Made by a program: the position numbers and the translations under genes. Shown piece after piece: positions 29,901 to 40,131 of a DNA stretch of 64,000 bases. The stretch comes from Apus apus (Eukaryota; Chordata; Aves; Apodiformes; Apodidae): positions 153,808,858 to 153,872,857 of the forward strand of contig NC_067282.1 in the NCBI RefSeq assembly GCF_020740795.1, in the 5' to 3' direction. A model generated the notes under the pieces. The model was not told where the DNA came from. It saw only the letters and a list, made by a program, of their open reading frames with translations, and ran no database searches. The stretch's first letter is position 1, and each line of letters starts with the position of its first letter.

Positions 29901-32900
29901 ACACTCCCCACTCAATTTGGAGTCACCTGCAAAATTACTAAGGGTGCACTCAATCACCTCATCAAGAAAGGCAGATGTTTACAGGGAAACGCAAAGTCTT
30001 ACAAATGGGGAGGAATAATTTGATATAGCCAGCATAAGCTGGGGGTCAACTGGAGGCAAAATAGCTTGGCAGAGAAGGACCTGGGTGTCCTAGTGAGTGA
30101 GAAGTTGACTAGGAACTAGCAATACATGCTTGCAGCAAAGAAAGCCTACTGCGCTGCCTTGGGAAAAGCACTGTCAGCAGGTCAAGGGAAGTGATCCTTC
30201 TCTGCTCAGCATCCAAGTGCTGTCCCCAGTTCTGGGCTCCTACATGGACATAGAGGGATGAGCCCAGCAAAGGGTCCCAAGAATGACAAAGAAATTGGAG
30301 AATTTTACATACTGTAAGAGCCCCGAGAGCTGGGATTATTCAGGCTGGAGAAGAGAAAGGTCTGGAGGAGATCTTATCCATGTGTAAGAAACACTCAGAA
30401 TACAAGGGTGAGGGGCAGGGGGAGAAGTTGCTGCAAAGAAGGCAGAGCCTGACACAAACGCACACAAACCAATGCAGAGAAAATTCTGTTCAAACACACA
30501 AACCCTCCTTCCTTTTATTACCGTGAGGGTTGTTAAACAGTGGGATAGATTATCCAGAGAGCCTGTGAAGTCTTCATCCTTTGCGATATTAAAAACCTGA
30601 CTAGACACAGCCCTGAGCAACTTGGTCTAGCTGCCTTGTGCAGTGGAGTTGAATTACACAATGACCAAAGATCCCCTCCAACCTCAACCATTCAGTGATT
30701 GTGTGTAGGGCTGCCTGAAGCCAAGTCCTAGCTCTGACCTCATTCCCATTAAGGAGACAACCCTTACCTTCCCACCACCAATGCCCATGCCACAGTTATT
30801 GAGCTTGAGTTCCTGCAGGGTGTAACATGCAGGGCTCTTCAGCAGCGCCTCAAAGCCACGCACACCGTCTGGCCCAAAGGCATTGTCACTCAGGTCCAGC
30901 TCCACCAGCTGGGCTCCAGCAGTGATGAGCGCATCCCCCAAAGAGTTCTGTAAGGAAACAGATGGCAGTGGGTGGAAGGGAGTGGATTGACTTTTAGTGA
31001 CAGCATCACTGCAGTGGCTAGGTGAGCTGGTGATGCTGCAGAAGATTTCCACTTTGAAGACATTCTGCAAAGCTGCAGGGAGAAATAAAGCTTTACGGCT
31101 AAAGCCAGAGAGGTTGTTGTGCAAATGAAGCTAAAGATAACCACAAGGCAGTTATCAAAAAACTATACATCTCTTTAGGTCAAACACACATTTTTCAAAG
31201 TGAGTTTTCCCCCTACATTGATAAAAGAAATATTGTTCTCATTCTGTTGAGTCCATATTCTTGCTTCACAGGACTCAAGAAGGCAGGGAGCTCTGTAATG
31301 CTCTTGGAAGAAGTGCTAATATGCTTTTATTAGGAAGTTTAGTTCCCATTCCAACTATCAGATCTCAAGATGTTTTCCCCAGCAACAAGCTTCTTCACTA
31401 GCGCAGACTTGCATCTGGCATTTTACCAACTCTCCTCCACCTCATACAGAACAAGCGAAATAGAATCACTCACCTATTCTAAGACACTAAGTGAGAAAAG
31501 CATAGAGAAAGATCAGCTCTGTACTAAAAAGCATGAGTCAGCACTCTCAGTTCTCGTTTTTACTTACCAAAGCAGGAGGGATCTCAGACCTTAACCTCCC
31601 TGTGAACATGTCACTCCAATGACACCTCTAAAATAAGACCATACAGATAAAGACCATTAATAATATTTAGGACAACAGAGCTTTACATACACAATCTGCA
31701 CTGCATCACTCAGGACAGCCTGTCTGCCTTCCCTTGGGCTTGTCATTTGATTGTACTGAAGAGCTACAAGAATTAATGTTACAATTACTTGACCTGCAAG
31801 GACATAAAGCCACTGAAATAGACATTGTAAATAATACTGTACAAGAATTCTTGGTTGCACTCAAATTGCAATTCTTTTATCCCGAGAAAATGACCACAGG
31901 AAAACACAGCAGGAAACTGAAGGATACATTAGGAATGCAGATTTTACTGAGGCATGGAGCTCAACAATCTGGACTTGCTTGAAAAGCCACATTTGGGTGA
32001 TTAACATGAATCAATGTTTTATACTCCTCTCCTGCAAAGGACACTGCCTCTAGCAGCACAGCAGTCTCCTAACACTAGGCTAGAACAGGAACAGGGAAAA
32101 TTAGCTTGGCTGTGGAAAAAAAAAACCTGGTGCTTTTCCTCTTATTTCTTCCCTGCTCAGACATTCTCTGAAGACTCATTCAAAAGATCTGATCACTCAT
32201 CAGAAGATATGACCCAGCTTTTCCATTGGAGTTTTAAGTTTTGTTGTCACAGTTCTTTGCTCACAGACGCTGCCTCTGCAGAGAGGCTCTTCCTTGCACA
32301 GCTTCCCAGCTTTAAGATTGGAAGCCTTCTGACCAGAACAGTTAGTTAGGAATGCAGAAAGTGTCCTCATTATCCCAAAACACTCAAGTACTGCCATGTT
32401 TTCGTACAGTTGTTCTTCCTACTGGAAGAACCACCAAGCAAGCTTTGGGGCTAACTCAAGGCAGGCTCTGCAGGAAAAGCATAGATAGGCCTCTAGTATT
32501 TCCATATTCCTTCTTGCCCTTCTCCACCACCCACTTGAGGACCTCACCTTGAGCTCTGATTTCTTCTCCAAGGCTTTAGCGATGACCTTTGCTGCCTCCA
32601 CACCCACAGTGTTGCCTTCCAGGCGCAATGCCTCCAGGCCATCAAATTCCTCAATTTGTTTGATCACTTCTTCAGCTGGAAAAAATCAAATAGTCCAGTT
32701 GGCCTTTTAACTATCATCTTAGGTACCACCATAACGCTCTGGTGCGGCAACACTTGCTCAACTCTACCCTTAGCAAAAACAACTGAACAATATTATCTGA
32801 AAGAATCCTGAAGCATCAATGGAGGACACAGCTAAAATGTCAGGTCACTAGACAGAACATTCTCTATTCCCCACCCTGCCTTTTCAAAATTTATTTCTAG

Positions 32901-34816
32901 TTCTGTTCTCTGACAGCCATCCTCCTATTTGCAGGAGTTTCCTTACCTAATCCTTAGTAAGTTCCCTCTGTCATTCAGCACATAGTTTACTGTAAAGTTT
33001 TATATGCACCTATTAACAGATGCCTTGAAAAATGTCAGGAACTTTTGATCCATATTTGCAGTTATGCTAAATAAAACAAAAGGTAGGACTGTTGAAAGTA
33101 GAAATGGACTGACTATAGGAATATTGGGGATACCTGATTGATTAAAGGAAAATTAGAATTAATTGTATAAAAGTTCAAGTTTGGGCAAACTGAAAAATGC
33201 TTGACATAAGTGACTTAGATTAGCATGAGTACCTGGAGTGATAAGGCCTTAGGCCAGTTTTAATTAAAGTTTAGCTGAACTCCTTTGATTGAACCTTAGT
33301 TAAACTTTTACTGTGCCACCTGGAATAATATTGAAACAAGATGTAGACAATGAGATAATTACCCAAAATGATCTTATAACATGGATAAATTGAAACCTAG
33401 GTTTGAGAAATTGGACTATTGAAGAATTATCCTGACAAGAAGTAACTGGAGGAGAACGAAGGGAAATTGTCCTGACAAAAAAAGACTGATGGAGAACAGA
33501 GTCCTCAAACACAGGAGGGTAGAACCAATCAAAAAGGGAAGATGTGAAAGATAATTAGATGAGCAGTTGCATGAACAAGAACATGCTCAGATTGTGAGGC
33601 CTTAAAAGGCTCAGGTAAAATAAGAAGGCACCCAGCTCAAGCTGCAATAATCTGACCCTGTGACAGAACTGAGGGTCCAAACTCTTCTTTATGGTCAGAG
33701 GCTAAGTCTGGATCCAGCTGCGCCTAAACTCCTCTAAGAAAGCCTAGAAAGCAAGGGGGTACAGTCTGAATCTCATGACTTGGCAGAAGAGTCATCCCAG
33801 ACTTATTCAACAAGGAGCTGAATTGCACATGCCTGCAAAGATGCAAGGACTAAGCTAAAAGTTGATGGGAATTGCTGTCACATAAATGGGAAGAAGTACA
33901 CTGACTGACCAAAGTAGATGTCTGTTCAGCAAATATGTCAGGGTGGAACAAGTTAACTCTAGACTAATCCTATCCAAGACACAGGAGCAGGCTGCAGACT
34001 CTGTCACTTGTCATCATTCCCAAGCTCTAAGGCCTTTCCCCGTAGTTCACTGGCTTTGCACTTCTAAATTGGCAATTAAAAAAAGCATCACCTTTGGAAT
34101 CAACAAAAAAAGCACACGTTATAGCAAATAACTTATCTGAAGAACATGCGCTTTCTTGACATAGAATAAATGTTGCTCTAAGGATATATACATGTTTTCT
34201 GGATATTTACCAATTATCAGTAAATACAAGAAATTTTTAATTGGGAAACACGCTATGCACCAGCAAAAAAGAGTCCAGGATAAAACCCAACAAGATCAGA
34301 ATGTGGGAATAAACTGGACTACTGCAGCAGACTAACATATTAGCCCATTCCTCCGTGCAGATCTTTGAAGCATCAACTTGTTCCAACTGCTGTTGTGCAC
34401 TTGTTTCTCCTTTTTAAAGGGAGAACTGACTTCTAATGCACAGTGACTGTCAAAAGCACTTGGAGAGAACAGTGAGAACAGAGGAATCACACAACAGAGA
34501 GCCAAACTCCAATTCCACCAGCTGTAGTACTGCCAGTATGGCAGGTCAAAGCAGGGTACAAGAAGGGAAGGAAATATTTCTACCAGAGGCAGCTGTAGCT
34601 GGAAGACCCTTCCATCACAGCTAATACTCTGAAAACTTGGCCATGCAGGATCAGCAGCAGGTTTACAAACAAATTTTATAGGATGTCAGGGTATTTTCTC
34701 TTACCATCTTCAGCTGTATTGAGTTTAAGGCTCTGGCCTTTAAAACTCAGTTGTCCACCACCCACTTTGGTTTTGGCAAGTGACTCCGCAAGCTTAGTGA
34801 TGTCTTCTGATGCCAT
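14921..34816 (-). CDS. RANGAP1: RANGAP1, Ran GTPase-activating protein 1 (15 coding exons, complete)
   Basis: RanGAP1 stimulates GTP hydrolysis by Ran, keeping cytoplasmic Ran in the GDP form for nuclear transport; SUMO-modified protein is held at the pore by RANBP2 and at kinetochores in mitosis. The exons sum to 1722 bases: 573 residues plus stop, against 587 in human. In order: N-terminal [20 protein letters not shown]; a crescent of LRRs (for example [51 protein letters not shown]); an acidic Glu/Asp run in the tenth coding exon; then the C-terminal SUMO-binding domain ([35 protein letters not shown]). The SUMO motif LKSE is present with acceptor lysine at about residue 510. All junctions are GT/AG and all phases agree. 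The C-terminus reads LLQTLHQL rather than LYKV of human. Transcription starts in the CpG island near 36.4 kb. Confidence 0.97.
14991..19387 (-). other. RANGAP1: RANGAP1 last intron
   Basis: 4.4 kb with no recognised repeat family. Contains an A/C-rich low-complexity tract at about 16438-16515 and a T run at about 19190-19204. Open frames here are short and unlike known proteins. Confidence 0.6.
19388..19509 (-). CDS. RANGAP1: RANGAP1 coding exon 14
   Basis: Encodes [20 protein letters not shown], then [20 protein letters not shown] and two bases of Lys. Donor GTAAGT. Its first residues S-E complete the SUMO motif started in exon 13. Reading through the donor would give an immediate in-frame TAA. 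Confidence 0.95.
20167..20316 (+). repeat. CR1 LINE, short 3' end
   Basis: About 150 bases of CR1 3' terminus in RANGAP1 intron 13: aatccctggaagtgttcaag, ggccaggctggatggg, ggtgtccctgcccatgcagg, and terminal ttccaactcaaaccattctg. Antisense to RANGAP1. Confidence 0.9.
21336..21424 (-). CDS. RANGAP1: RANGAP1 coding exon 13 (SUMO acceptor)
   Basis: Encodes [20 protein letters not shown], then LLIHMGLLK. The last codon (AAG) is the predicted SUMO-acceptor lysine, right at the donor GTAAGG. Confidence 0.94.
22150..22252 (-). CDS. RANGAP1: RANGAP1 coding exon 12
   Basis: Encodes [20 protein letters not shown], then [14 protein letters not shown] and one base of the next codon. Acceptor tctcAG, donor GTGACT. 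Confidence 0.94.
22583..22696 (-). CDS. RANGAP1: RANGAP1 coding exon 11
   Basis: Encodes [20 protein letters not shown], then [18 protein letters not shown]; 38 whole codons. Matches the start of the C-terminal domain. Confidence 0.95.
23194..23344 (-). CDS. RANGAP1: RANGAP1 coding exon 10 (acidic run)
   Basis: Encodes the Glu/Asp-rich segment [10 protein letters not shown] onward, a Gln run, then [17 protein letters not shown]. The acidic stretch links the catalytic LRR domain to the C-terminal domain. The purine-only codons make it a slippage-prone tract. Confidence 0.93.
23754..23838 (-). CDS. RANGAP1: RANGAP1 coding exon 9
   Basis: Encodes [20 protein letters not shown], then ATVLGSL; phase 1 in and 2 out. 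End of the LRR domain. Confidence 0.94.
24558..24657 (-). CDS. RANGAP1: RANGAP1 coding exon 8
   Basis: Encodes [20 protein letters not shown], then [13 protein letters not shown]; donor GTATGT. Confidence 0.94.
26203..26316 (-). CDS. RANGAP1: RANGAP1 coding exon 7
   Basis: Encodes [20 protein letters not shown], then [18 protein letters not shown]; 38 whole codons. Donor GTATTG is weaker than its neighbours. Confidence 0.95.
26506..26664 (-). CDS. RANGAP1: RANGAP1 coding exon 6
   Basis: Encodes [20 protein letters not shown], then [20 protein letters not shown] to VAMAE; 53 whole codons. Confidence 0.96.
27868..28002 (-). CDS. RANGAP1: RANGAP1 coding exon 5
   Basis: Encodes [20 protein letters not shown], then [20 protein letters not shown] to AFG; 45 whole codons. 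Confidence 0.96.
29095..29960 (-). repeat. CR1 LINE fragment, antisense-strand copy (same strand as RANGAP1)
   Basis: Read on the minus strand this is the C-terminal part of CR1 ORF2 and its short 3' tail. An open piece contains [20 protein letters not shown] and [20 protein letters not shown], characteristic of the segment after the CR1 reverse transcriptase. The 3' end lies at about 29095 (gactctatgatcttaaaggt on the minus strand). It is 5' truncated near 29960, where a second CR1 begins in the opposite orientation. Confidence 0.88.
29961..30706 (+). repeat. CR1 LINE fragment, sense-strand copy head to head with the previous one
   Basis: CR1 3' region on the plus strand: gcagagaaggacctgggtgt, agcaggtcaagggaagtgat, cagttctgggctcctacatg, attcaggctggagaagagaa, and the end ctccaacctcaaccattcag. 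It diverges more from the usual pattern than the other copies and may be older. The boundary with its partner is approximate to about 10 bases. Confidence 0.82.
30768..30947 (-). CDS. RANGAP1: RANGAP1 coding exon 4
   Basis: Encodes [20 protein letters not shown], then [20 protein letters not shown] to GMGIGGGK; exactly 60 codons. Begins only about 60 bases from the CR1 end. Confidence 0.96.
31568..31627 (-). CDS. RANGAP1: RANGAP1 coding exon 3
   Basis: Encodes [20 protein letters not shown]; 20 whole codons between TTAG and GTAAGT. Matches the family almost residue for residue. Confidence 0.96.
32548..32675 (-). CDS. RANGAP1: RANGAP1 coding exon 2
   Basis: Encodes [20 protein letters not shown], then [20 protein letters not shown] and LK; phase 1 in, 0 out. 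First LRR unit. Confidence 0.96.
33070..33810 (+). mobile_element. Possible solo LTR fossil
   Basis: In RANGAP1 intron 1 a stretch of unusual composition has the look of a promoter-bearing LTR: a CCAAT element (about 33523-33528), a TATA-like cttaaaaggctc about 75 bases on, then sequence like an R/U5 region (ggcacccagctcaagctgca). I could not find terminal repeats or a target duplication, and no internal coding parts flank it. Family uncertain; edges are guesses. It would be old. Confidence 0.3.
34705..34816 (-). CDS. RANGAP1: RANGAP1 coding exon 1 (start codon)
   Basis: ATG at 34816-34814 in the context GGAAAATGG. Encodes [20 protein letters not shown], then [17 protein letters not shown] and one base. 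A probable acceptor (TTGGCAG) puts the exon's 5' edge at 34842, so 26 bases of 5' UTR are in this exon. Confidence 0.95.
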
Positions 34817-35765
34817 TTTCCTGCTTTCCCTAATGTTAAGAGCTGCCAATTAAAAGAAACTGTCAATATAAAAAAAAACTACAATACATCATGTGTATGA
34901 ATAATCACATTTATTTGAACACTAATGTGCTTTTTGTTCTTGAGATACCTAATTGAGTTTTCAATGTCACAAGTGTTTTCCCCGCTGCCCGCTTACGGCA
35001 GCCAGACTAGATTAATACCCCAAGGCCAGCCAGTCAGATGGTGTTGCTTCTTCCAATACTGATGAAACTTGGGTTTTGATGGAGTTTTTACACTTCATAA
35101 ATAACTAGTAGATAAAACTATGGATTAAGGCCACATGGAGACATTACTCTTTGCAATTGAAACACAGCATCCCCTCCCCTTACCCTGTTCTTTAGTTACA
35201 TACACTGCACACTTTCTCTGTTCTCCAAATCAAGCTAGGATGAACACAACAGTTTTTCCTTTCAGTGATAGTCCCAGCAGTGCCCTGTCAGCACAGTTCT
35301 AGAACCAATGGGCTGCTGAAAACATGACGTGTGCTGCATCCAAAACTCCATCTCAGGTTTGTGGGTTCCCTCCTTTCCCATGTCCCACACACATTAACCA
35401 GCTAGCTATGCCTAGTAGCACCTGCACAGCACTATTCAGTGTCACTGTGTGAAGTAACTGGTCTCCAAGTTAACTGGAGCTAACTTTACTTTTTAAATAC
35501 CTTATCACCCTACCATGTTAAAAAAAAAAAAAAAAGACAGTTCTGTTGTACTATGATGCTCTTCCATACCCCACAGGTGTACTACTCACTGCCTTTGCTT
35601 CTCTTTAAATTCCCTTTTACTTTCTTCACCTTACGCACAAGCTACTTCCTAATTTCAATACAGGAATTCCTTATCACATCCTGAAGCATGTTTAATTGCA
35701 GCCACGCCCAATTGCCAACCTACCAGAGGTCTCTCTACTGCTAGTTCTTCCGCAGGGAAAGCTTC

Positions 35766-35788
35766 AATAAAATAAAATAAAATAAAAT
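35766..35788. repeat. (AATAA)n pentanucleotide microsatellite
   Basis: About 23 bases of repeated ataaa in RANGAP1's 5' intron. Confidence 0.8.
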
Positions 35789-35939
35789 CGAAGAGTTAGC
35801 ATGCTTGGCGAATAAAACCAAGATCTGGAAACGTCTGAGGTGAGGTTTCCTCAATACTTGGAAGACTGTATGAAGCTGTAACGCTTTCTCACGGTCAAAA
35901 AAAGCCAGCAGCAGGTCGAGCAGAGCGCTTTAGTTAGGA

Positions 35940-36780
35940 CCCTCCGTCCAGACCAAGAGCCGAGACGCCGGCCGCGCCGCACCGAGGGGGCAGGAGCCCG
36001 CTCTGCGCCGCCCCCCCCCGGCCCGGGGGCGCTGGGTGACAGCCCAAGGTTGCCGCCAGCCGGGCCCGGGCAGGTGCGGCTCCGAACCCCCACGGGGAGG
36101 TCGAGGGCCCCTCTCCCCCTCCGAGGAAGGCTCCGAGCCCCGGCCCCGCCGCCCCCCACGTGACCCCACCCGCGGGGAGGTGCCCCCCCCCTCCCCCCCT
36201 CCCGCCCTCCCTTCCCGCGCGCGGGAGCCGCGAGGCGGCGGCGTCACCCCCGGCAGGAAAGAAGCGGGGAGGGGGGGGGGGGGGGGCAGTCTGCGGGAGC
36301 GCCTCGCCTCCCGCACACGCCTCCCGCACACCCCCCTCCGCTCACCTCCGCGGCGCTGGGGATCCGCCGCCGGCTGCCGAGGGAGCGCGCTGAAGCGAGG
36401 CGGCCCCGAGCCCTCACGCCGCCGGTGCCGAGGGGGGAGGAGCAGGAGGAGGGGGGGGGGGGGGGATGGGGAGGCGGAGGATTTGAAAGCCGGCAGTTTT
36501 CTCCTCCCCGGCGGGATTGGCTGCGCGGCGGCTCGTCACGGGGGCGCGGTCCCGTCACGGGGGCGCCGCTCCGGGCCGGGCGGGCCGCCTGACGCCACAG
36601 GCCGCGTGACGCCACCGGCCGCCGCGGGGCACGCCGGGACGCGTAGTCGCGGGGGGACGGCCGGCATGGCGGGCGGGAGGCGGCCTGGGCCGGGCAGGGC
36701 CGGGCAGGGCAGGGCAGGGCCCGCTGGCCCCGCGGCCCGCGGTGCGAGCGAGGGGCCCGGGGGCAGCGGCCTTTGTCCCT
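35940..36780. promoter_or_regulatory. CpG island, RANGAP1 promoter region
   Basis: Strong G+C enrichment and dense CpG, in contrast to AT-rich flanks. It holds two long G runs (about 36270-36286 and 36452-36466). On the minus strand a CCAAT box (plus attgg, 36516-36520) and TTCAAA/TTTGAA (36482-36487), which resembles a CHR cell-cycle element, precede the probable first exon. No TATA box is evident. Confidence 0.75.
36346..36480 (-). other. RANGAP1: Probable RANGAP1 non-coding first exon
   Basis: A good minus-strand donor, CCGCGGAG/GTGAGC, puts the exon's 3' edge at 36346. The 5' edge (transcription start) is inferred from the CCAAT position and is only approximate. This would be joined over about 1.5 kb to the ATG exon edge at 34842. 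Confidence 0.45.
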
Positions 36781-39700
36781 CCAGCGCCTCCGCTCAGTGT
36801 CACGGGTGTGTGCCCCAGCCGTGCGGGGAGGGTGCTGCCTTAGGAGCTGTGAATTGCGCTGCAGGCCTCCCACGTACACGCGGATGGGACACCAGTGACT
36901 TTTTCTCTGCGCCCTCGCCGAGATAATGTCTCCGGAGATCTCATCTTTGTACGGACGTGCTGCTGTCAAACCTTTCTGCTAAGGAAAGCATTTCATCCAG
37001 GAGTGCAGAGTCATTCCTACTTACGGATGCAAAAAGCATCCTTTGCTTGATGGCTTTGTGTGTACGTGGTGTGTGACAGGTCCTTTCTGAATATAGAAAT
37101 AAAGGTACCTCTGATAGGATCGGGTGAGCTGTGCACAAACCCGCTTGTTCCTGCAGGGCGTTTGCACAGGTCCTCGACAGGCAAGCCCTTCTCTCCCAGC
37201 TGCGACCTACAGGCATCATTTCAGGTGACATCCACAGGTACCTGGTGAGCTCAGCACTGAGGTGCGTAACAGGCTGGACTCATTCTGCCATTTGGTCCCA
37301 AAACATAAGGGGCATTTTTCATTCTCTCACAATAGTCCCAAATGTAACCTTAAGAAACAATATTGAAAGCTTATACAAGCCCAAGAACAGAATGTCAGTA
37401 ATTCTCACAGGGTGACCTGGAAGACTGCGTTGACATTGAAGGGCATGGTAAATCTTCTTCATTCTAGGGGAATGCAAAAAGCAATTAAGTTTCTTTATGG
37501 AGCATGACAGGTGAAAGAATAAAAGCCATACACCGGTACAGCAACCAGATAGATGGCTTGAGCAAAAGCTTGCAACTGAAGAAAATTAAGAAGCTGAGGC
37601 ACTGACTAGATTACAGTTGTATGTGAGAAGCATAAAACTGCCAGAAAAACACAGGTCAGATGGGGGAATAAATTAGTGTGATCTGAGGAAGGAGCTTGCA
37701 CTTGGAAAATATAAGCAAGGCATTTGGCACTTTTTGTTAGTTCCTCAGCATCGTATCAGATACATCTGATTCCCTTCTCTGTTTTTCTCCCAGAGGGAGA
37801 GAATAAGGTCTTTAACTTTGGATGCAGCTATATGGGAAGGAAGCTGTATTGTGCCATGTGTGTAGGATAGATCCATAGATTCATTCCCCTTAAAATAATA
37901 GCTTTACAAATCTAAGTAATTATTGTAACACTGTAATAGTTCATAGCAGGGATTGGTGGCGTTTTGACTCGGCTTACTTAGCTGCACACGAGACCTGGAT
38001 AACGATGCTTACAAACTGAAAATCTTCACGTTAGCCAGTAAGGAAAGATATTACTTCATGAGAGGAGCAGCACATGCTGGATCATGACCTTGCAGGACAC
38101 CTCTCAGTTTCACAGGCAGAGGAGACTGAGTCAGAGGGAAGCATAATGTGACATTCAATGGGGAAATTTAGTCTTGAAAATAAATCTTCTTGAATTAAAA
38201 AATACTGCTTATTACAGTATAACTCTTCATTTGTTCCTTTTTCTCCTGAACTCCTCCAAAGTCACCTTCTTCTGGTCAGCTGTGATGTTGTGCCTTTCAG
38301 AGGTGCAGACCTGACAGCAAGGGTGGAGGTGCCCCGGGCTCTGTGACTCATTTGATGTGTAATGGCTTCGTGATGCTGCCATCCACACGTGATCTGGCAC
38401 GGCAGGTCTCCCCATTTTTGCCTTCCCATCCCAGGACTGCTCCACTTTTCTTCTTCCCAAAGCCACCCCTTGAGATGGGTTGTCATTTCATGTACATTTT
38501 GCCCAGTGGCTTCTACAGCAGAGGTCCAGCTTGGTTAGATTCTACTAATTGTCATGGTGTCATTGCCTAAAAATAAGAGATAACAATGCCAGTGGAGAGA
38601 TAATAAAAACAAACCTTGTCCAATCCATGGGTGACAGCAATCTTGGGATCATAATTAGTAGCTAAAAAAATGGTACATTGTGATTAAATATTGCGAAGCA
38701 AGTAAGATCATGTTCTCCAGTGTCATCTGGCACCTTGTACTATTCACAGCCTGTATTTCATAAATTAACAGAGCTGCCAGGAGCCAATCTTACTCAATAT
38801 AACAAAGTATTTCCTTTTCTGATCAACATGTTTTAAATATTAAACAAGTTTAGTACAATTCAGCTGATGCCTTCTACCTGCCTCTGAATCTTGTCAGAAC
38901 TGCTTAGCTGCAGAACACACTGTGACACTCTTTTGCGTCACTGTAAGTAGAGAAGTGAGACACTGAGGACTAAACATGTCACCGGTTACATTTGAAAAGA
39001 GGTGAGAATGTAAACCAGCATCAGTCTGGAAATGATGATCTGATGGGAGACAGAAAACTCTAGGGAGAGGAAAACCTACCCTGCCAGGGAGGCTGGACTG
39101 GGAGCAGAGCAGAAAATCAACTTGAGTATTACGTGATGTTAATGGTAGTGCAGCTGGGCAGGGATGGGTGAACCCCACCATCTGAAGTGGTCTGTCCACC
39201 TCTGTGTTCACAGCCGTTTCCCACCACAGAACAACGTGTGTTCTGGGTCCCCTGCTTCCTGCTGGCAACTCCATGTCTGGGGCTCAGTCTGCATGGGCTG
39301 CACTGGGGTTTCAGTCCACTTTCTGGAAATATTGAGGGATTTGGGATGAAAGCAAGCCAAAAATCCAGTTCCAAAAAAAGTGCTGAAAGTCATAGTTCTA
39401 GATATAAAGATACAAATATATATGCATGCACATATAAATTATATATTACATATCTATTATATAATATTCAATAGTATGTAATGTAAGAAAAATATGTTAG
39501 ACATACACATACTGCGTATTCCTTTCCATCCAAAGATTTATGTTTTCACAAGATCTTATTTACAGGGAACCCCCTCAGCAGTGGGATGAAGTCTGGCTGG
39601 AACAGATAATTGCTCTGCCATAAGCAGTGGCTCTGGCCCCCTTCCAGCAAACATACATGGGTGGGCAGAGGGGTCACTGCTTCATGTATGGGATATTGCC

Positions 39701-39897
39701 ATGGTGTGGGGGGGAAATGTCTCGTAATTCTGTTTATTACTGCGCTTCACATCCATGCAATCCCTCTGCAGAGGCAGCTTTCCTTCCTTTGGGGTGTATT
39801 TTATAGAACAGCAAAGTCAACCAGGAAGAAGAAAAATGTTGCATTAAAATAAGAAGGGAGCCTCAACGGCTTAAGCACTTTTTGTTTTTTTCTGATT

Positions 39898-39902
<5 letters not shown>

Positions 39903-39958
<56 letters not shown>
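39903..39958. repeat. (TA)n microsatellite followed by T run
   Basis: About 19 TA units directly followed by about 18 T. A likely site of length variation and duplex opening. Confidence 0.95.
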
Positions 39959-39961
<3 letters not shown>

Positions 39962-40096
39962 GCCAAATTCACCTTAAAGAATCCCTAAACCAACCACAAG
40001 GGAAAGATCTGTGAAATTTTGTAATGGGAAGCGGTAGCCTCTAGGGCCCAGAGGATATGCAGGGAGGCATTTTCTCTGGCTGGTGCAGCTGAGAGC

Positions 40097-40131
40097 AGCG
40101 AGCGAGCGAGCGAGCGAGCGAGGGAGCGAGC
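40097..40131. repeat. (GAGC)n microsatellite
   Basis: Tandem gagc units with one interruption (gaggga). CpG-containing, about 1 kb upstream of the ZC3H7B CpG island; it may be transcribed if an upstream start is used. Confidence 0.9.

Noticed and set aside
36036-36926. 296-codon plus-strand open frame in the CpG island
   Set aside because: Very high G+C removes stop codons by chance. The product is Gly/Arg/Pro-rich low complexity with no domain.
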